This document shows positions 34,329 to 44,117 of a stretch of DNA of 53,255 nucleotides, piece by piece; positions within the stretch are counted from its first letter, which is position 1, and every line of letters starts with the position of its first letter. A model generated the notes under the pieces. The model saw only the letters and a program-made list of their open reading frames with translations. It ran no database searches and was not told the origin of the DNA. The stretch comes from Gammaproteobacteria bacterium. Lineage in GTDB: Bacteria > Pseudomonadota > Gammaproteobacteria > Thiohalospirales > Thiohalospiraceae. The stretch is taken from the NCBI GenBank assembly GCA_015491735.1, contig WFVH01000100.1:1-53255 (forward strand). The letters are read 5' to 3'. Position numbers and translations under genes: made by a program.

Positions 34329-36260
34329 TTACTTCTGCGGCCGACCACCATTCAATTCGTCCTGCCATTTTTGCAGGGTATCCCAATCCCCTTTGGCCGC
34401 AAGGGCAGCCTGCTCGGGCCAGGTAGTCGGATCCACCCGGTTATAGTGAGAGCCGGCGGCAACGAGTATCTCCTTGATTCTATCCGGGGTCATCGCGGCC
34501 AGATCCTCGAAGGTGGAGACGCCGTTGTCGTTCAATATCTCGGATATCTTCGGGCCGATCCCCTCGATTTTCTTCAGATCGTCAGCTGCATCGGGGATTG
34601 CGGCAGGCTCCTGGGCAACCCCTTCAACGGCTGCTGGCGTTTCAGCCGGCGCCGGTTCGGCAAGCGCCGTATTGCCGGCAACCATGGTGGAGGCCCTTGC
34701 AACCGGAGCGGATGTTTTTTTCGGCCTCGGCATGTACTGCATCGGAGTGACGGAGCTGGTTCGTTTGACGGGGAACAGTGAAAAACCCGCACTGCCTCCG
34801 TGCGAGCTGGTGTTGCCGAGAGCAAAACCATTTTGCCCCTGGAATGCGTAGGGATCCTCCTGCTTCATCTCTTCGTGAGCCGTTGGTATGACAAACCGAT
34901 CTTCGTAGTTGGCGATGCCAAGCAAACGATACATCTCATCGGATTGCGCTTCAGTAAGGCCAACGGTCTCCAGCACCGCTGTATTTGGCCTTCCATCCAC
35001 CGCCTTGGAGCGCTGATTGCTGCGCATCGCCATCATGCGGTTGAGCGCGCTGATAATCGGCGCTTCCTCGCCGGCGGTGAGCAGATTGGCGAGATAGCGC
35101 GCCGGGAAGCGCAGCGCTTCCGCTTTGGGTATGACGCCATCCGCCTCGGTAGGCAGGTTGCCCTGATCGATCTGGCTCTGTACCGGCGACAGGGGAGGGA
35201 CGTACCACATCATCGGCAAGGTTCTGAACTCGGGGTGGATTGGAAATGCAATTTTCCACTCCATCGCCATTTTCCACACCGGCGAGTTTTGTGCGGCGGT
35301 AACCCATGCGTCGGGAATACCATCCTCACGGGCCTGCCGGATGACCTCGGGATTATCCGGATCCAGGAAAATTTCCATCTGGGATGTGTAGAGATCTTTC
35401 TCCCGGCTGGTTTCCGCTGCGCCAAGAATGCGATCCGCATCATAGAGCATCACGCCGACATAGCGGATTCGGCCCACACACGACTCTGCACAGGCCATCG
35501 GCATGCCGGACTCCACCCGCGGATAGCAGAGGATGCATTTTTCCGACTTTCCGGATTCCCAGTTATAGTAAATCTTCTTGTAGGGGCACGCGCTGACACA
35601 CATACGCCAGCCGCGGCAGCGGTCCTGATCGATCAGTACTATCCCGTCCTCTTCCCGTTTGTACATGGCGCCGGAGGGGCAGGAGGCGACGCAGGCCGGG
35701 TTCAGGCAGTGGTTGCACAAGCGGGGCAGATACATGTGGAACGTTTTTTCAAACTCCGAATACATCTGCTTTTGAATGCCATCGAAGTTCTTGTCCTTGG
35801 CCCGTTTTTCGAATTCACCCGCCAAATCATCTTCCCAGTTGGGACCCCAATGGATTTTCTCCATATGTTCACCGGTGATCTGGGATACCGGACGGGCAGT
35901 CGGGGCAGCCTCGGAAAGTGGTTTGTTCTGCAGCTTCTGATAGTCGTAGTCGAACGGCTCGTAATAATCATCAATCTCCGGCATGTCCGGATTGTTGAAG
36001 ATGTTGAGCAGTTTGCTCAGGCGGCCACCGGATTTCAGCTCCAGCCTGCCGCCTCTTTTCTCCCATCCCCCTCTCCATCTGTCCTGGTTTTCCCACTCCT
36101 TGGGAAACCCGACACCGGGCTTGCTTTCAACATTGTTGAACCAGGCGTACTCGACCCCCTTCCGGTTGGTCCAGAGGTTTTTACAGGTCACTGAACAGGT
36201 GTGGCAACCGATGCACTTGTCCAGGTTTAATACCATCGCAATTTGTGCGCGAATCTTCAT
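34329..36260 (-). CDS. narH: Respiratory nitrate reductase beta subunit with C-terminal helix-hairpin-helix extension
   Basis: Iron-sulfur subunit linking NarI hemes to NarG. The core (about 1-499) has four cysteine groups: CIGCHTCSVTC, CNHCLNPACVASCP, CRGWRMCVSACP (the tryptophan marks the 3Fe-4S site) and CILCYPRVESG with CAESCVGRIRY. Normal NarH is about 500-515 aa and ends near the FSLFPVKR position. This one runs on to 643. It has an alanine/proline-rich linker (about 500-559) and then DDLKKIEGIGPKISEILNDN (from 560), a helix-hairpin-helix domain like the one often attached to NuoE or ribosomal L21-type proteins, ending with a Trp-rich helix (DPTTWPEQAALAAKGDWDTL). The frame is continuous, so it looks like a true fusion. 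Its function is unknown. Confidence 0.95.
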   Translation of the reverse strand: MKIRAQIAMVLNLDKCIGCHTCSVTCKNLWTNRKGVEYAWFNNVESKPGVGFPKEWENQDRWRGGWEKRGGRLELKSGGRLSKLLNIFNNPDMPEIDDYYEPFDYDYQKLQNKPLSEAAPTARPVSQITGEHMEKIHWGPNWEDDLAGEFEKRAKDKNFDGIQKQMYSEFEKTFHMYLPRLCNHCLNPACVASCPSGAMYKREEDGIVLIDQDRCRGWRMCVSACPYKKIYYNWESGKSEKCILCYPRVESGMPMACAESCVGRIRYVGVMLYDADRILGAAETSREKDLYTSQMEIFLDPDNPEVIRQAREDGIPDAWVTAAQNSPVWKMAMEWKIAFPIHPEFRTLPMMWYVPPLSPVQSQIDQGNLPTEADGVIPKAEALRFPARYLANLLTAGEEAPIISALNRMMAMRSNQRSKAVDGRPNTAVLETVGLTEAQSDEMYRLLGIANYEDRFVIPTAHEEMKQEDPYAFQGQNGFALGNTSSHGGSAGFSLFPVKRTSSVTPMQYMPRPKKTSAPVARASTMVAGNTALAEPAPAETPAAVEGVAQEPAAIPDAADDLKKIEGIGPKISEILNDNGVSTFEDLAAMTPDRIKEILVAAGSHYNRVDPTTWPEQAALAAKGDWDTLQKWQDELNGGRPQK

Positions 36261-36273
36261 GCTGTTCTTCTCC

Positions 36274-39200
36274 TCAGTTCTTGATCCCGGCTGGATTGAG
36301 TTGTTCTTCGCGCTCAGGCGTCAACGGACGTTCCAGCCAATCGATATCTTTGTCTTCGATCTTGTGAACGATAACGTGCTCATCACGCTGGCATCCCACC
36401 GTGCCGTAATAGTTGAAGGCATATGAGAGCTGCGCATAGCCTCCGATCATGTTGGTCGGCTTGATGATGACCTTGGTGACACTGTTGAGGATGCCGCCCC
36501 GTTTGCCGGTCGTATTGGAGCCGGGAACATTGACGTTTTTCTCCTGGGCGTGATACATCAGCGCCATGCCTCTTGGAACACGTTGGCTGACAACGACGCG
36601 CGCCACCGTTGCGCCATTGGAGTTGACCGCCTCTACCCAGTCGTTATCTTTGAGTCCGATGGATTTTGCGTCTTCCTCGGCCACCCAGAAATAGGGGCCG
36701 CCACGGAACAGGGTCAGCATTCGCAGATTGTCCTGATAGGTGGAGTGGATTCCCCACTTGGAGTGTGGCGTTATCCAGTTCAGCGTCAGCGTCTTTTTCC
36801 CTTTCAGCTTTTGCGCAAGCCCTTCTGGCAGATTGGTATGTGCCTTCAAGTCCTGCGGTGGGCGGAAGCAGCAGAGTCCCTCGCCGAAGTCCAGCATCCA
36901 TTCATGATCCAGGTAGAAATGCGCCCGCCCCGTGAGCGTGCGGAAGGGGATGTGCTCGTGGATATTGGTATAACCGGCATTGTAGCTGACCTTTTCAGAC
37001 TCGATCCCGGACCAGGTTGGCGCGGTAATGATTTTCCTTGGCTGCGCCACGATATCAAGGTAGGTGATCTTCTCTTCATGACGTCCTTCGTAGAGATGAC
37101 TATGGTCGATCCCGGTTTTCTTCGAAAGGGCGCTCCATGATTTGTGCGCCACCTCTCCGCAGGTTTCGGGAGCCATCCGCAACACGGCATCACATACGGC
37201 GGTGTCCTTTTCGAGAGAGGGTCTTCCCTTGGATACCCCTTCCTCCTTGATGACACCGTTCAGCTCGGCAAGCTGTTCGATCTCGAGATCGGTATTCCAG
37301 TCGAGTCCCTTGATGTTGTTGCCCAGCTTGTTCATCAACGGGCCAAGCGAGGAGTATTTTTTGTATGTGTTGGGGTAGTCACGCTCAACGACTTTCAGTA
37401 GCGGCATGGTTTTCCCCGGCACCGGCTCGCACTCGCCTCTTTTCCAGTCCTTGACCTTGCCAAGAGGCTGTGCCAGCGCCATTGGGCTGTCGTGCTGCAT
37501 CGGCAGAGATACCACATCCTTGCGGGTTCCCAGATGGGTCTCCGCCAGTTCCGAGAAGCGCTTGGCAATTGTACGGAAAATCTGCCAGTCGGATTTGGAT
37601 TCCCAGGCCGGATCCACCGCCTTGGCCAGGGGATGGATGAAGGGGTGCATGTCCGTGGTGTTGAGGTCAGCTTTCTCGTACCAGGTTGCGGTGGGCAGAA
37701 TGATATCTGAATAGGCTCCGGTAGAGTTGAGGCGGAAGTTGATGTCGACCATCAGATCCAGTTTGCCGACCGGTGATTTCTCACGCCAATTGATCTCTTT
37801 GGAGCTTTTGCCCTCGGTCCCTTCCTGCAGAACGCCATTTTGGGCGCCAACCAGATGTTTCAGGAAATATTCATGACCTTTGGCGGAACACCCCAGCAAG
37901 TTGGCGCGCCATACGAACAGATTGCGTGGATGGTTTTCCGGTGCGTCGATGTCTTCGCAAGCGAAAGCCAGTTCGCCACTTTTGAGTTTGTCGACCATAT
38001 AGCTGGCCACGCCGGCTTCATCCGCTGCCCCGGCCTCTTCAGCCTCCGTAACGATCTCGATGGGGTTTTTGTTGAAATGGGGAGCAGAAGGCAGCCAGCC
38101 CAGGCGCTGTGAAACGACATTGTAGTCACACAGTTGGTAACCCTTGTATTTGGCCCTGGCCGTTGAGGCCAGAATGGAGTCCGCTTCGACCTTCTCGTAG
38201 CGCCACTGGTCGGTATGGAAATACCAGTAGGTTGTGCTGTTCATGTGGCGTGGCGGACGGTGCCAGTCGAGCGCGAAGGCGATCGGCGCCCAGCCGGCTT
38301 GTGGCCGCAGTTTTTCCTGGCCAACATAGTGTGCCCAGCCGCCACCGGACTGGCCGACGCACCCGCAGATATGCAGCATGTTCATAATGCTGCGGTAACC
38401 CATGTCGTTGTGGTACCAGTGGTTGATGGCGGCGCCCATGATGACCATGGATCGCCCTTTCGTTTTCGAGGCATTTTCAGCGAACTCCCGGCCGGTGCGT
38501 TCGAGATCGGCCGCCTTGACCCCGGTGATCTTTTCGCCCCAGGCGGGTGTGTAGGGGATGGTTGCATCATCGTAGCCGGTGGCGAGATTGTCCCCAAGAC
38601 CCCGGTCGATCCCGTACTGCGCAATCAGCATATCGAACACGGAGGTTACCAGAACATCCTTGCCATCGATGACCAGTCTGCGGACCGGGATGTTGCGGAC
38701 CAGGGTATCGTCTTCGCCGGGAGTGAAGTGCGGAAACGCTACGGTGACGACATGGTCCCTGTTGTCGATACAGGAGAGCTCAGCCTCGATTTCGGATTGA
38801 TCCAGTGAGTTTCTGGGCAGCAGATTCCACTTTCCTTCCTCGCCCCAGCGGAAACCTGCGGAGCCGTTAGGACAGACGAAAGCGCCGGATTTCGAGTCGT
38901 AGACAATGGTTTTCCACTCGGGGTTGTTTTCTTCGCCGAGGTTGCCGTCGAAGTCCGATGCGCGCAGGAAGCGATCAGAGATGTAGCGGTCACCATCTTT
39001 CCGCAGAATCACCTGCATGGGGAGGTCGGTATAGGTGCGCGCGTATTCGGTGAAGTAGGGGTCCTGTTTTTCGATATGAAACTCTTTCAAGGCAACGTGG
39101 GCCATGCTCATGAACGCTGCGGAATCGGTACCTTGACGAACCGGCATCCAGAGATCCGCAAATTTCACATATTCGGCATAATCGGGCGCCAGCGAGACCA

Positions 39201-40032
39201 CTTTGGTACCGTTGTAGCGCGCCTCCACCGCAAAATGGGCATCCGGTGTCCGGGTCATGGGCAGGTTGGCGCCGCAGATGATCAGGTACTTGGAGTTGTA
39301 CCAGTCCGCGGACTCCGGTACGTCTGTCTGTTCACCCCAGACCTGCGGTGAAGCGGCGGGAAGATCACAATACCAGTCATAGAACGAGCCGCATGCACCG
39401 CCGATCAGTGACAGGTAGCGAGAACCCGCCGCATAACTGATCATGGACATGGCCGGGATGGGTGAGAAGCCATAGATACGATCCGGCCCCCACTTCTTGA
39501 TGGTGTATATGTTTGCCGCAGCGATGACCTCGGTTATCTCTTCCCAGTCACTGCGGACGAATCCACCCAGACCCCGAACTGCGGTGTAGCGCTTGCGTTT
39601 TTCCGGATCGGACTGAATAGCCTCCCAGGCTTCGACGGGATCCTTGCCTGCCGCACGTTCCGTACGGTACAGGTCCAGCAACCGGCCGCGCACAAGCGGA
39701 TACTTTATACGGTGAGGACTGTAGAGATACCAGGAAAAACTGGCTCCACGCTGGCAGCCCCGCGGCTCGTGGTTGGGCAGATCCTCACGGGTGCGGGGGT
39801 AATCGGTTTGCTGCATCTCGTAGGCGACCAGGCCGTTTTTCACAAAAATTTTCCATGAGCAGCCGCCGGTGCAGTTAACACCGTGGGTAGAGCGCACCAC
39901 ATTGTCGTAGCGCCAGCGTCCGCGATAGGCGTCTTCCCACTCGCGATCGTCATCGGTGGTAATTCCGTGTCCGTCGGAAAAGGTCTCATGGACTTTCTTA
40001 AAATATTTCAATCGGTCGAGAAAGTGACTCAT
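36274..40032 (-). CDS. narG: Respiratory nitrate reductase alpha subunit
   Basis: Molybdopterin catalytic subunit (1252 aa) that reduces nitrate to nitrite on the cytoplasmic side of the inner membrane. The FS0 iron-sulfur ligands are H50, C54, C58 (STHGVNCTGGCSW) and C93 (RGCQRGASF), positions one off those of E. coli NarG. The molybdenum-ligand aspartate is in TRTPDAHFAVEARYNGTK. No twin-arginine export signal is visible, consistent with the cytoplasmic Nar rather than the periplasmic type. AGGAG precedes the ATG. narH follows after 13 bases. The opposite strand holds only shadow frames. Confidence 0.97.
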   Translation of the reverse strand: MSHFLDRLKYFKKVHETFSDGHGITTDDDREWEDAYRGRWRYDNVVRSTHGVNCTGGCSWKIFVKNGLVAYEMQQTDYPRTREDLPNHEPRGCQRGASFSWYLYSPHRIKYPLVRGRLLDLYRTERAAGKDPVEAWEAIQSDPEKRKRYTAVRGLGGFVRSDWEEITEVIAAANIYTIKKWGPDRIYGFSPIPAMSMISYAAGSRYLSLIGGACGSFYDWYCDLPAASPQVWGEQTDVPESADWYNSKYLIICGANLPMTRTPDAHFAVEARYNGTKVVSLAPDYAEYVKFADLWMPVRQGTDSAAFMSMAHVALKEFHIEKQDPYFTEYARTYTDLPMQVILRKDGDRYISDRFLRASDFDGNLGEENNPEWKTIVYDSKSGAFVCPNGSAGFRWGEEGKWNLLPRNSLDQSEIEAELSCIDNRDHVVTVAFPHFTPGEDDTLVRNIPVRRLVIDGKDVLVTSVFDMLIAQYGIDRGLGDNLATGYDDATIPYTPAWGEKITGVKAADLERTGREFAENASKTKGRSMVIMGAAINHWYHNDMGYRSIMNMLHICGCVGQSGGGWAHYVGQEKLRPQAGWAPIAFALDWHRPPRHMNSTTYWYFHTDQWRYEKVEADSILASTARAKYKGYQLCDYNVVSQRLGWLPSAPHFNKNPIEIVTEAEEAGAADEAGVASYMVDKLKSGELAFACEDIDAPENHPRNLFVWRANLLGCSAKGHEYFLKHLVGAQNGVLQEGTEGKSSKEINWREKSPVGKLDLMVDINFRLNSTGAYSDIILPTATWYEKADLNTTDMHPFIHPLAKAVDPAWESKSDWQIFRTIAKRFSELAETHLGTRKDVVSLPMQHDSPMALAQPLGKVKDWKRGECEPVPGKTMPLLKVVERDYPNTYKKYSSLGPLMNKLGNNIKGLDWNTDLEIEQLAELNGVIKEEGVSKGRPSLEKDTAVCDAVLRMAPETCGEVAHKSWSALSKKTGIDHSHLYEGRHEEKITYLDIVAQPRKIITAPTWSGIESEKVSYNAGYTNIHEHIPFRTLTGRAHFYLDHEWMLDFGEGLCCFRPPQDLKAHTNLPEGLAQKLKGKKTLTLNWITPHSKWGIHSTYQDNLRMLTLFRGGPYFWVAEEDAKSIGLKDNDWVEAVNSNGATVARVVVSQRVPRGMALMYHAQEKNVNVPGSNTTGKRGGILNSVTKVIIKPTNMIGGYAQLSYAFNYYGTVGCQRDEHVIVHKIEDKDIDWLERPLTPEREEQLNPAGIKN

Positions 40033-40090
40033 TTTGTTGATTCTCCTGATTAACCGAACTGTTTCTGTCGAGTTGGCAAATTGAGAGGAG

Positions 40091-40147
40091 AGACAGCAGC
40101 AACGGAGCCGGCTGTCTTTCCCGTTGTATCAACCCCCTCAGGGGTTG
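40091..40147 (-). promoter_or_regulatory. Two stem-loops between narK and narG
   Basis: On the minus strand CAACCCC-TGAG-GGGGTTG (40147-40130) overlaps the narK stop. AGACAGC (40117-40111), a 13-base loop and GCTGTCT (40097-40091) follow. Neither has a T-run, so they probably act as mRNA-processing or partial attenuation elements that set narK versus narG levels. This is inference. Confidence 0.35.
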
Positions 40148-41742
40148 TCGTATTCCCGCTTCGGCCCAAGGTAGTACCACCAGTTCAGGCAGAGGCAAAG
40201 CAAATAGAAGACGGCAAAACCGTAGAGCGCGTTTTCGGGCGTTGCCGCCTTGATCTCTTCACCGAACACCTTGGGTATAATGAATGCACCATAAGCGGCC
40301 ACGGCCGAAGTCCAGCCCAGGACGGGGCCTGCCTGCTCCTTGTTGAACACCATGGCGATGGTGCGAAAGGTCGAGCCATTACCGATGCCTGTGGCGGCAA
40401 ACAGAACCAGGAACAGCACGAAGAAAGGTACAAAATACTCCTCCGGCGTTTCAGATTGATAGGCCGCCTTCAGGAAGTAGGCCACGCCAAGTGCACAGGC
40501 AATCATTATGATGGCTACATACTGGGTCACCCTGGCCCCGCCTATCTTGTCGGAGAGCCAGCCTCCCAGCGGACGGATGAGTGCACCGATGAAGGGTCCC
40601 ATCCAGGCATACATGAGTGCTGAAGGACCATTGGGGTTGACGGTGGTGTGGGTCATTACGCCATCCACCACGATATGCTGGAAGCCGAACACCACCTTGA
40701 TGGCCAGCGCAAAACCGGCAGAGTAGCCGATGAAACTGCCGAAGGTCATGGTGTAGATGATACTCATGATCCAGGTGTGTTTGTGGCTGAAAATGGCATA
40801 GCTGCGTTTCAGGATGGGGTTGATTTCGCCGGGGATCATTTTCAAAAGAATGACCGTTGCCGCAATGATGGCCGCGATTACCGGCCACTTGGCCCAGCTT
40901 GGCGCTCCGAACCCCAGTGGCGCAGGCAGGATGAAATAGAGTCCTACAGCAGCGGTGAAAAAACCCACCAGCAGCATTCCGGTGATTTTACCCGCACTGT
41001 TGAGAAAACCGCCGATATGAGGAGACACCTGTTCGGTGCGGATGTTGTTCATGCCAAAATAGCCGATGATCACCAGCGGGATGAGAAATACCAGCCAGAT
41101 GAAACCGGCATTGTGAATCCAGGTTTCGGAGCCGGCGGGAATCTTCCCGATCAAGGTACCGGAGGTGTTTTCAAGAATCATCGGGAGACCGCCGAAAATA
41201 CCTGCCGTCATCACCAGGGGAATCAGAATCTGCATCGTGGTGACACCGGCGTTACCCAGTCCGGCATTCAGGCCCAGGGCAAGCCCCTGCATTCTTTTGG
41301 GAAAGAAGAAGCTGATGTTGGACATGGATGAGGCGAAATTGCCGCCACCGATGCCGGAGAGGAACGCCAGCATCTGGAAGACCCATAACGGCGTATCCTT
41401 GCTCTGCAGCGCCAGACCGGTACCCAATGCGGGAATGATGAGCAGCGCCGTGCAGAATACGACCGTGTTTCGCCCACCGGCGATCCGGATGAAAAAGCTG
41501 TTGGGTATTCGCAGCGTGGCGCCGGTCAGCCCCGCGATGGCAGCCAGCGTGAACAGCTCCGGCTTGGTAAACGGAAAGCCGAGATTGATCATCTGGACGG
41601 TGATGATTCCCCAATACAACCACACCGCAAAGGCACAGAGAAGGCTGGGGATGGAGATCCACAGATTGCGGTAGGCTATCTTTTTTCCCTCTTTTTCCCA
41701 AAATTCGGTGTCTTCAGGATCCCACTTGTGTAAATCTGACAT
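40138..41742 (-). CDS. narK: Nitrate/nitrite transporter NarK
   Basis: Major-facilitator transporter of the nitrate/nitrite porter family, 534 aa with about 12 hydrophobic helices. The two NNP signatures are GLNAGLGNAGVTTMQILIPL and ATGIGNGSTFRTIAMVF. Conserved arginines of the substrate site sit in TLRIPNSFFIRIAGGR and near NGSTFRTI. The frame is open to 41994, but ATG 41742 with AGAGGAAAC upstream starts MSDLHKWDPEDTEFWEKEGK, the family N terminus. It is the first gene of narKGHJI; a NarL-like site lies about 130 bases upstream. It probably imports nitrate and exports nitrite. Confidence 0.95.
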   Translation of the reverse strand: MSDLHKWDPEDTEFWEKEGKKIAYRNLWISIPSLLCAFAVWLYWGIITVQMINLGFPFTKPELFTLAAIAGLTGATLRIPNSFFIRIAGGRNTVVFCTALLIIPALGTGLALQSKDTPLWVFQMLAFLSGIGGGNFASSMSNISFFFPKRMQGLALGLNAGLGNAGVTTMQILIPLVMTAGIFGGLPMILENTSGTLIGKIPAGSETWIHNAGFIWLVFLIPLVIIGYFGMNNIRTEQVSPHIGGFLNSAGKITGMLLVGFFTAAVGLYFILPAPLGFGAPSWAKWPVIAAIIAATVILLKMIPGEINPILKRSYAIFSHKHTWIMSIIYTMTFGSFIGYSAGFALAIKVVFGFQHIVVDGVMTHTTVNPNGPSALMYAWMGPFIGALIRPLGGWLSDKIGGARVTQYVAIIMIACALGVAYFLKAAYQSETPEEYFVPFFVLFLVLFAATGIGNGSTFRTIAMVFNKEQAGPVLGWTSAVAAYGAFIIPKVFGEEIKAATPENALYGFAVFYLLCLCLNWWYYLGPKREYDNP

Positions 41743-41873
41743 GGCCTGTTTCCTCTTATTCACCTGATGATTAAAAAAACCGAACATTCCGGCTTGATTG
41801 CTCTTGTTTCGTGTAAGGAACCATGAACAGGTTTTGAATACAATGGGGTGGAGAGACGCCTCACTGGTGAGCC

Positions 41874-41889
41874 TACCCCCAAGGGGGTA
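41874..41889 (-). promoter_or_regulatory. NarL/NarP-like 7-2-7 site upstream of narK
   Basis: TACCCCC (41874-41880), AA, GGGGGTA (41883-41889) is a perfect 7-2-7 inverted repeat, the arrangement recognised by NarL and NarP in E. coli (heptamers close to TACYYMT). It is 132 bases upstream of the narK start, and a weak TATTCA -10 candidate lies between. Only half-sites for FNR are visible in the region. The remaining part of the 368-base gap to 42110 shows no gene. Confidence 0.6.
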
Positions 41890-42110
41890 GAAACGGTAAT
41901 CCGGGTAACTTATTGATAAACCGTATGTTGTTGGCGTTGAACTGGCGGTTTCCGCCCGGAATTCATGTCCACTGGTTTTTTGTGGGTACCCCAATCAATT
42001 TGTTCAGTCCGGCTGCCGGAGCACGGAAACGTTTTTTCTGGTGTGAAGCGCCGGAACGCGATATATTCGATGGCAGTCGACTGTGAAACACGGCGGGACA
42101 AAGAAACAGT

Positions 42111-42365
42111 ATGAATATATTTGGTACAGTAGCCGGGTTCTTCAGGAAATGTTTTCCGGTAAATGTCGGCCGATCCGAACGGCGCATACGGTTGATAGTC
42201 GGTCTGGGGCTGGCAGGACTCTCTTTTTCGGATGCCGTTACCCCCTCCCAGGAGTTCTGGCTCGTTGCCATCGGATGGTTGGGGATTCTCTCCGGATTGA
42301 TTGGCCACTGTCCGGTCTATGGGCTGTTTGGGAAGGACGCCTCCCGAGATGAGAGTAGCTATTGA
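42111..42365 (+). CDS. DUF2892 (YgaP-like) small membrane protein
   Basis: An 84-aa protein with the DUF2892 pattern: NVGRSERRIRLIVGLGLAGL as a conserved Gly-x-x-(D/E)RxxR start, a first hydrophobic segment, and a second, FWLVAIGWLGILSGLIG, ending HCPVYGLFG. The family includes the membrane part of YgaP and many free-standing proteins of unknown role, often next to sulfur or redox genes. It is divergent from narK, so it could share the regulatory region with the nitrate operon; this is inference. There is only a poor ribosome site before the ATG. Confidence 0.8.
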   Translation: MNIFGTVAGFFRKCFPVNVGRSERRIRLIVGLGLAGLSFSDAVTPSQEFWLVAIGWLGILSGLIGHCPVYGLFGKDASRDESSY

Positions 42366-42435
42366 CGCCGCCGGGTCCGGTTTGGCTTTGCCAGCCCCAC
42401 GTTTCTTTTTTCGGAAAGAGAGCGCCGAGTAAACA

Positions 42436-42459
42436 CGGCAGAATGCGGATTATCTGCCG
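42436..42459 (-). terminator. Possible terminator after the HerA-like gene
   Basis: CGGCAGA (42459-42453 on the minus strand), a 10-base loop and TCTGCCG (42442-42436) form a 7-bp stem. Only TGTTT follows, so termination would be weak. It lies in the gap between the converging DUF2892 and HerA-like genes. Confidence 0.3.
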
Positions 42460-42462
42460 GGG

Positions 42463-43899
42463 CTAACGTCCACGCCCGGCCAGCGAGCCGAGGATGCCTC
42501 TGATTATCTGCCGCCCCAGCTGGCTTCCAATGGCCCGGGCTGCGCTTTTCATGAAGGACTCCAGTACTGTCTGACGGTTTCGTGAACCACGTTTTGGCTT
42601 CTGTGCCTGGTCGGCGGCGGCCTGTTCGGCACGGGCCTTCAAGATCTCGTAGGCGGACTCGCGGTCGACCTCCTGTTCGTAGACGCCGTTGACCAGGGAG
42701 CGGCTGATGAGCGTTTGCCGCTGGCGAGGGGTGATCGGTCCGATCTGGCTGTGTGGCGGGCGGATCAGTGTGCGCTGCACCACGCCGGGGCGGCCTTTGT
42801 CATCCAGCGTGGATACCAGGGCTTCGCCGACGCCCAGATCGGTAATTGCTTTAACAGTATCCAGATCCGGATTGGCGCGAAAACTCCGGGCGGCGGTGCG
42901 CACCGCTTTCTGTTCCCGGGGTGTATAGGCGCGCAGGGCGTGCTGAATGCGGTTACCGAGCTGAGCCAGAACCGTGTCCGGGATATCCAGCGGGTTCTGG
43001 GTGACAAAATAGACGCCAACACCCTTGGAGCGAATCAGCCGCACCACCTGCTCGATCTTGTCCAGCAGTGCAGCCGGCGCATCGTCGAAGATCAGGTGAG
43101 CCTCATCGAAAAACAGCACCAGTACCGGTTTCTCCGGATCACCAACCTCCGGCAGCTGTTCAAACAGCTCTGCCAGCAGCCATAACAGGAAGGTCGCATA
43201 GACCTGCGGATTGTTGATGAGCTGATCCGCTGCCAGAATGTTCAGTATGCCCCGGCCATCGGAGCCGGTCTGCATCAGGTCCTGCAGGTCAAGGGCAGGT
43301 TCGCCGAACAGCCGGTTGCCGCCCTGATCTTCCAGTGTAATGAGGCGGCGTTGAATGGCGCCCACGCTGGCGGCAGAGACGTTGCCGTACAGGGTGCGGA
43401 ACTCACGGGCATTCTCGGCGACATACTGGAGGATGGCGCGCAGATCCTTGATATCCAGCAGCAGCCAGCCATTCTCGTCCGCTACGCGGAAGATCAGCGC
43501 CAGTACGCCCTGCTGGGTATCGTTCAGGTTCAGCAGGCGGGCCAGCAGCAGGGGACCCATCTCGGACAGGGTGGTGCGCACCGGGTGGCCCTGTTTGGCG
43601 AAAACATCCCAGAAGGTGACGGGCGAGGCGTTGAAGGAGAACTCCTCCAGCCCGATATGGGCAATACGTTCGGTTATCTTGGGATGAGCCTTACCCGGTT
43701 GACTGATACCGGATAGATCGCCTTTGACATCGGCCATGAACACCGGAACACCGATCTGGCTGAAGCTTTCGGCCAGCACCTGGAGTGTGACGGTCTTGCC
43801 GGTGCCGGTAGCGCCTGCGATAAAGCCGTGGCGATTTGCCATCCGGGGTAACAGATAAACGGCTTGTCGGGCTTTACCGATTAGCAGTGGTTCCATCAT
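42463..43899 (-). CDS. HerA-like ATPase (DUF853, YjgR family)
   Basis: A 478-aa P-loop ATPase of the FtsK-HerA superfamily. Walker A is [19 protein letters not shown], and Walker B is [21 protein letters not shown] sensor-like [20 protein letters not shown] follows, with [19 protein letters not shown] downstream. The basic C-terminal tail ([20 protein letters not shown]) is usual. HerA-type proteins act with nucleases such as NurA or in toxin-defence systems, but no partner is adjacent, and YjgR itself is uncharacterised. GGAGGT upstream supports the start; the second ATG at 43896 is equally possible. Confidence 0.9.
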   Translation of the reverse strand: MMEPLLIGKARQAVYLLPRMANRHGFIAGATGTGKTVTLQVLAESFSQIGVPVFMADVKGDLSGISQPGKAHPKITERIAHIGLEEFSFNASPVTFWDVFAKQGHPVRTTLSEMGPLLLARLLNLNDTQQGVLALIFRVADENGWLLLDIKDLRAILQYVAENAREFRTLYGNVSAASVGAIQRRLITLEDQGGNRLFGEPALDLQDLMQTGSDGRGILNILAADQLINNPQVYATFLLWLLAELFEQLPEVGDPEKPVLVLFFDEAHLIFDDAPAALLDKIEQVVRLIRSKGVGVYFVTQNPLDIPDTVLAQLGNRIQHALRAYTPREQKAVRTAARSFRANPDLDTVKAITDLGVGEALVSTLDDKGRPGVVQRTLIRPPHSQIGPITPRQRQTLISRSLVNGVYEQEVDRESAYEILKARAEQAAADQAQKPKRGSRNRQTVLESFMKSAARAIGSQLGRQIIRGILGSLAGRGR

Positions 43900-44117
43900 T
43901 CCCTACCTCCAGGTTGGCAAAAACATGACATAACTCAATATCCATGCATCTATAGTGCTGGTGACCGGTTGCGGAAAAGGAGATGATACACCAATCTTGG
44001 TATACCATGTGCGCACGAGCTGCATGACGCTGGATTCCGCCCCGCTGGAAACATCATCGATGCTCCAGGAGAACCGGGAGGCAGGAATTCTCTGAAAGAC
44101 AATGTGGGGGTCATGAT

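Noticed and set aside
34800-36194. 464-codon plus-strand frame opposite narH
   Set aside because: It is a shadow of a gene with a complete set of iron-sulfur motifs; the translated protein has no family features.
41761-41930. FNR box upstream of narK
   Set aside because: Only single half-sites (TTGAT or ATCAA) without the second half at the four-base spacing.
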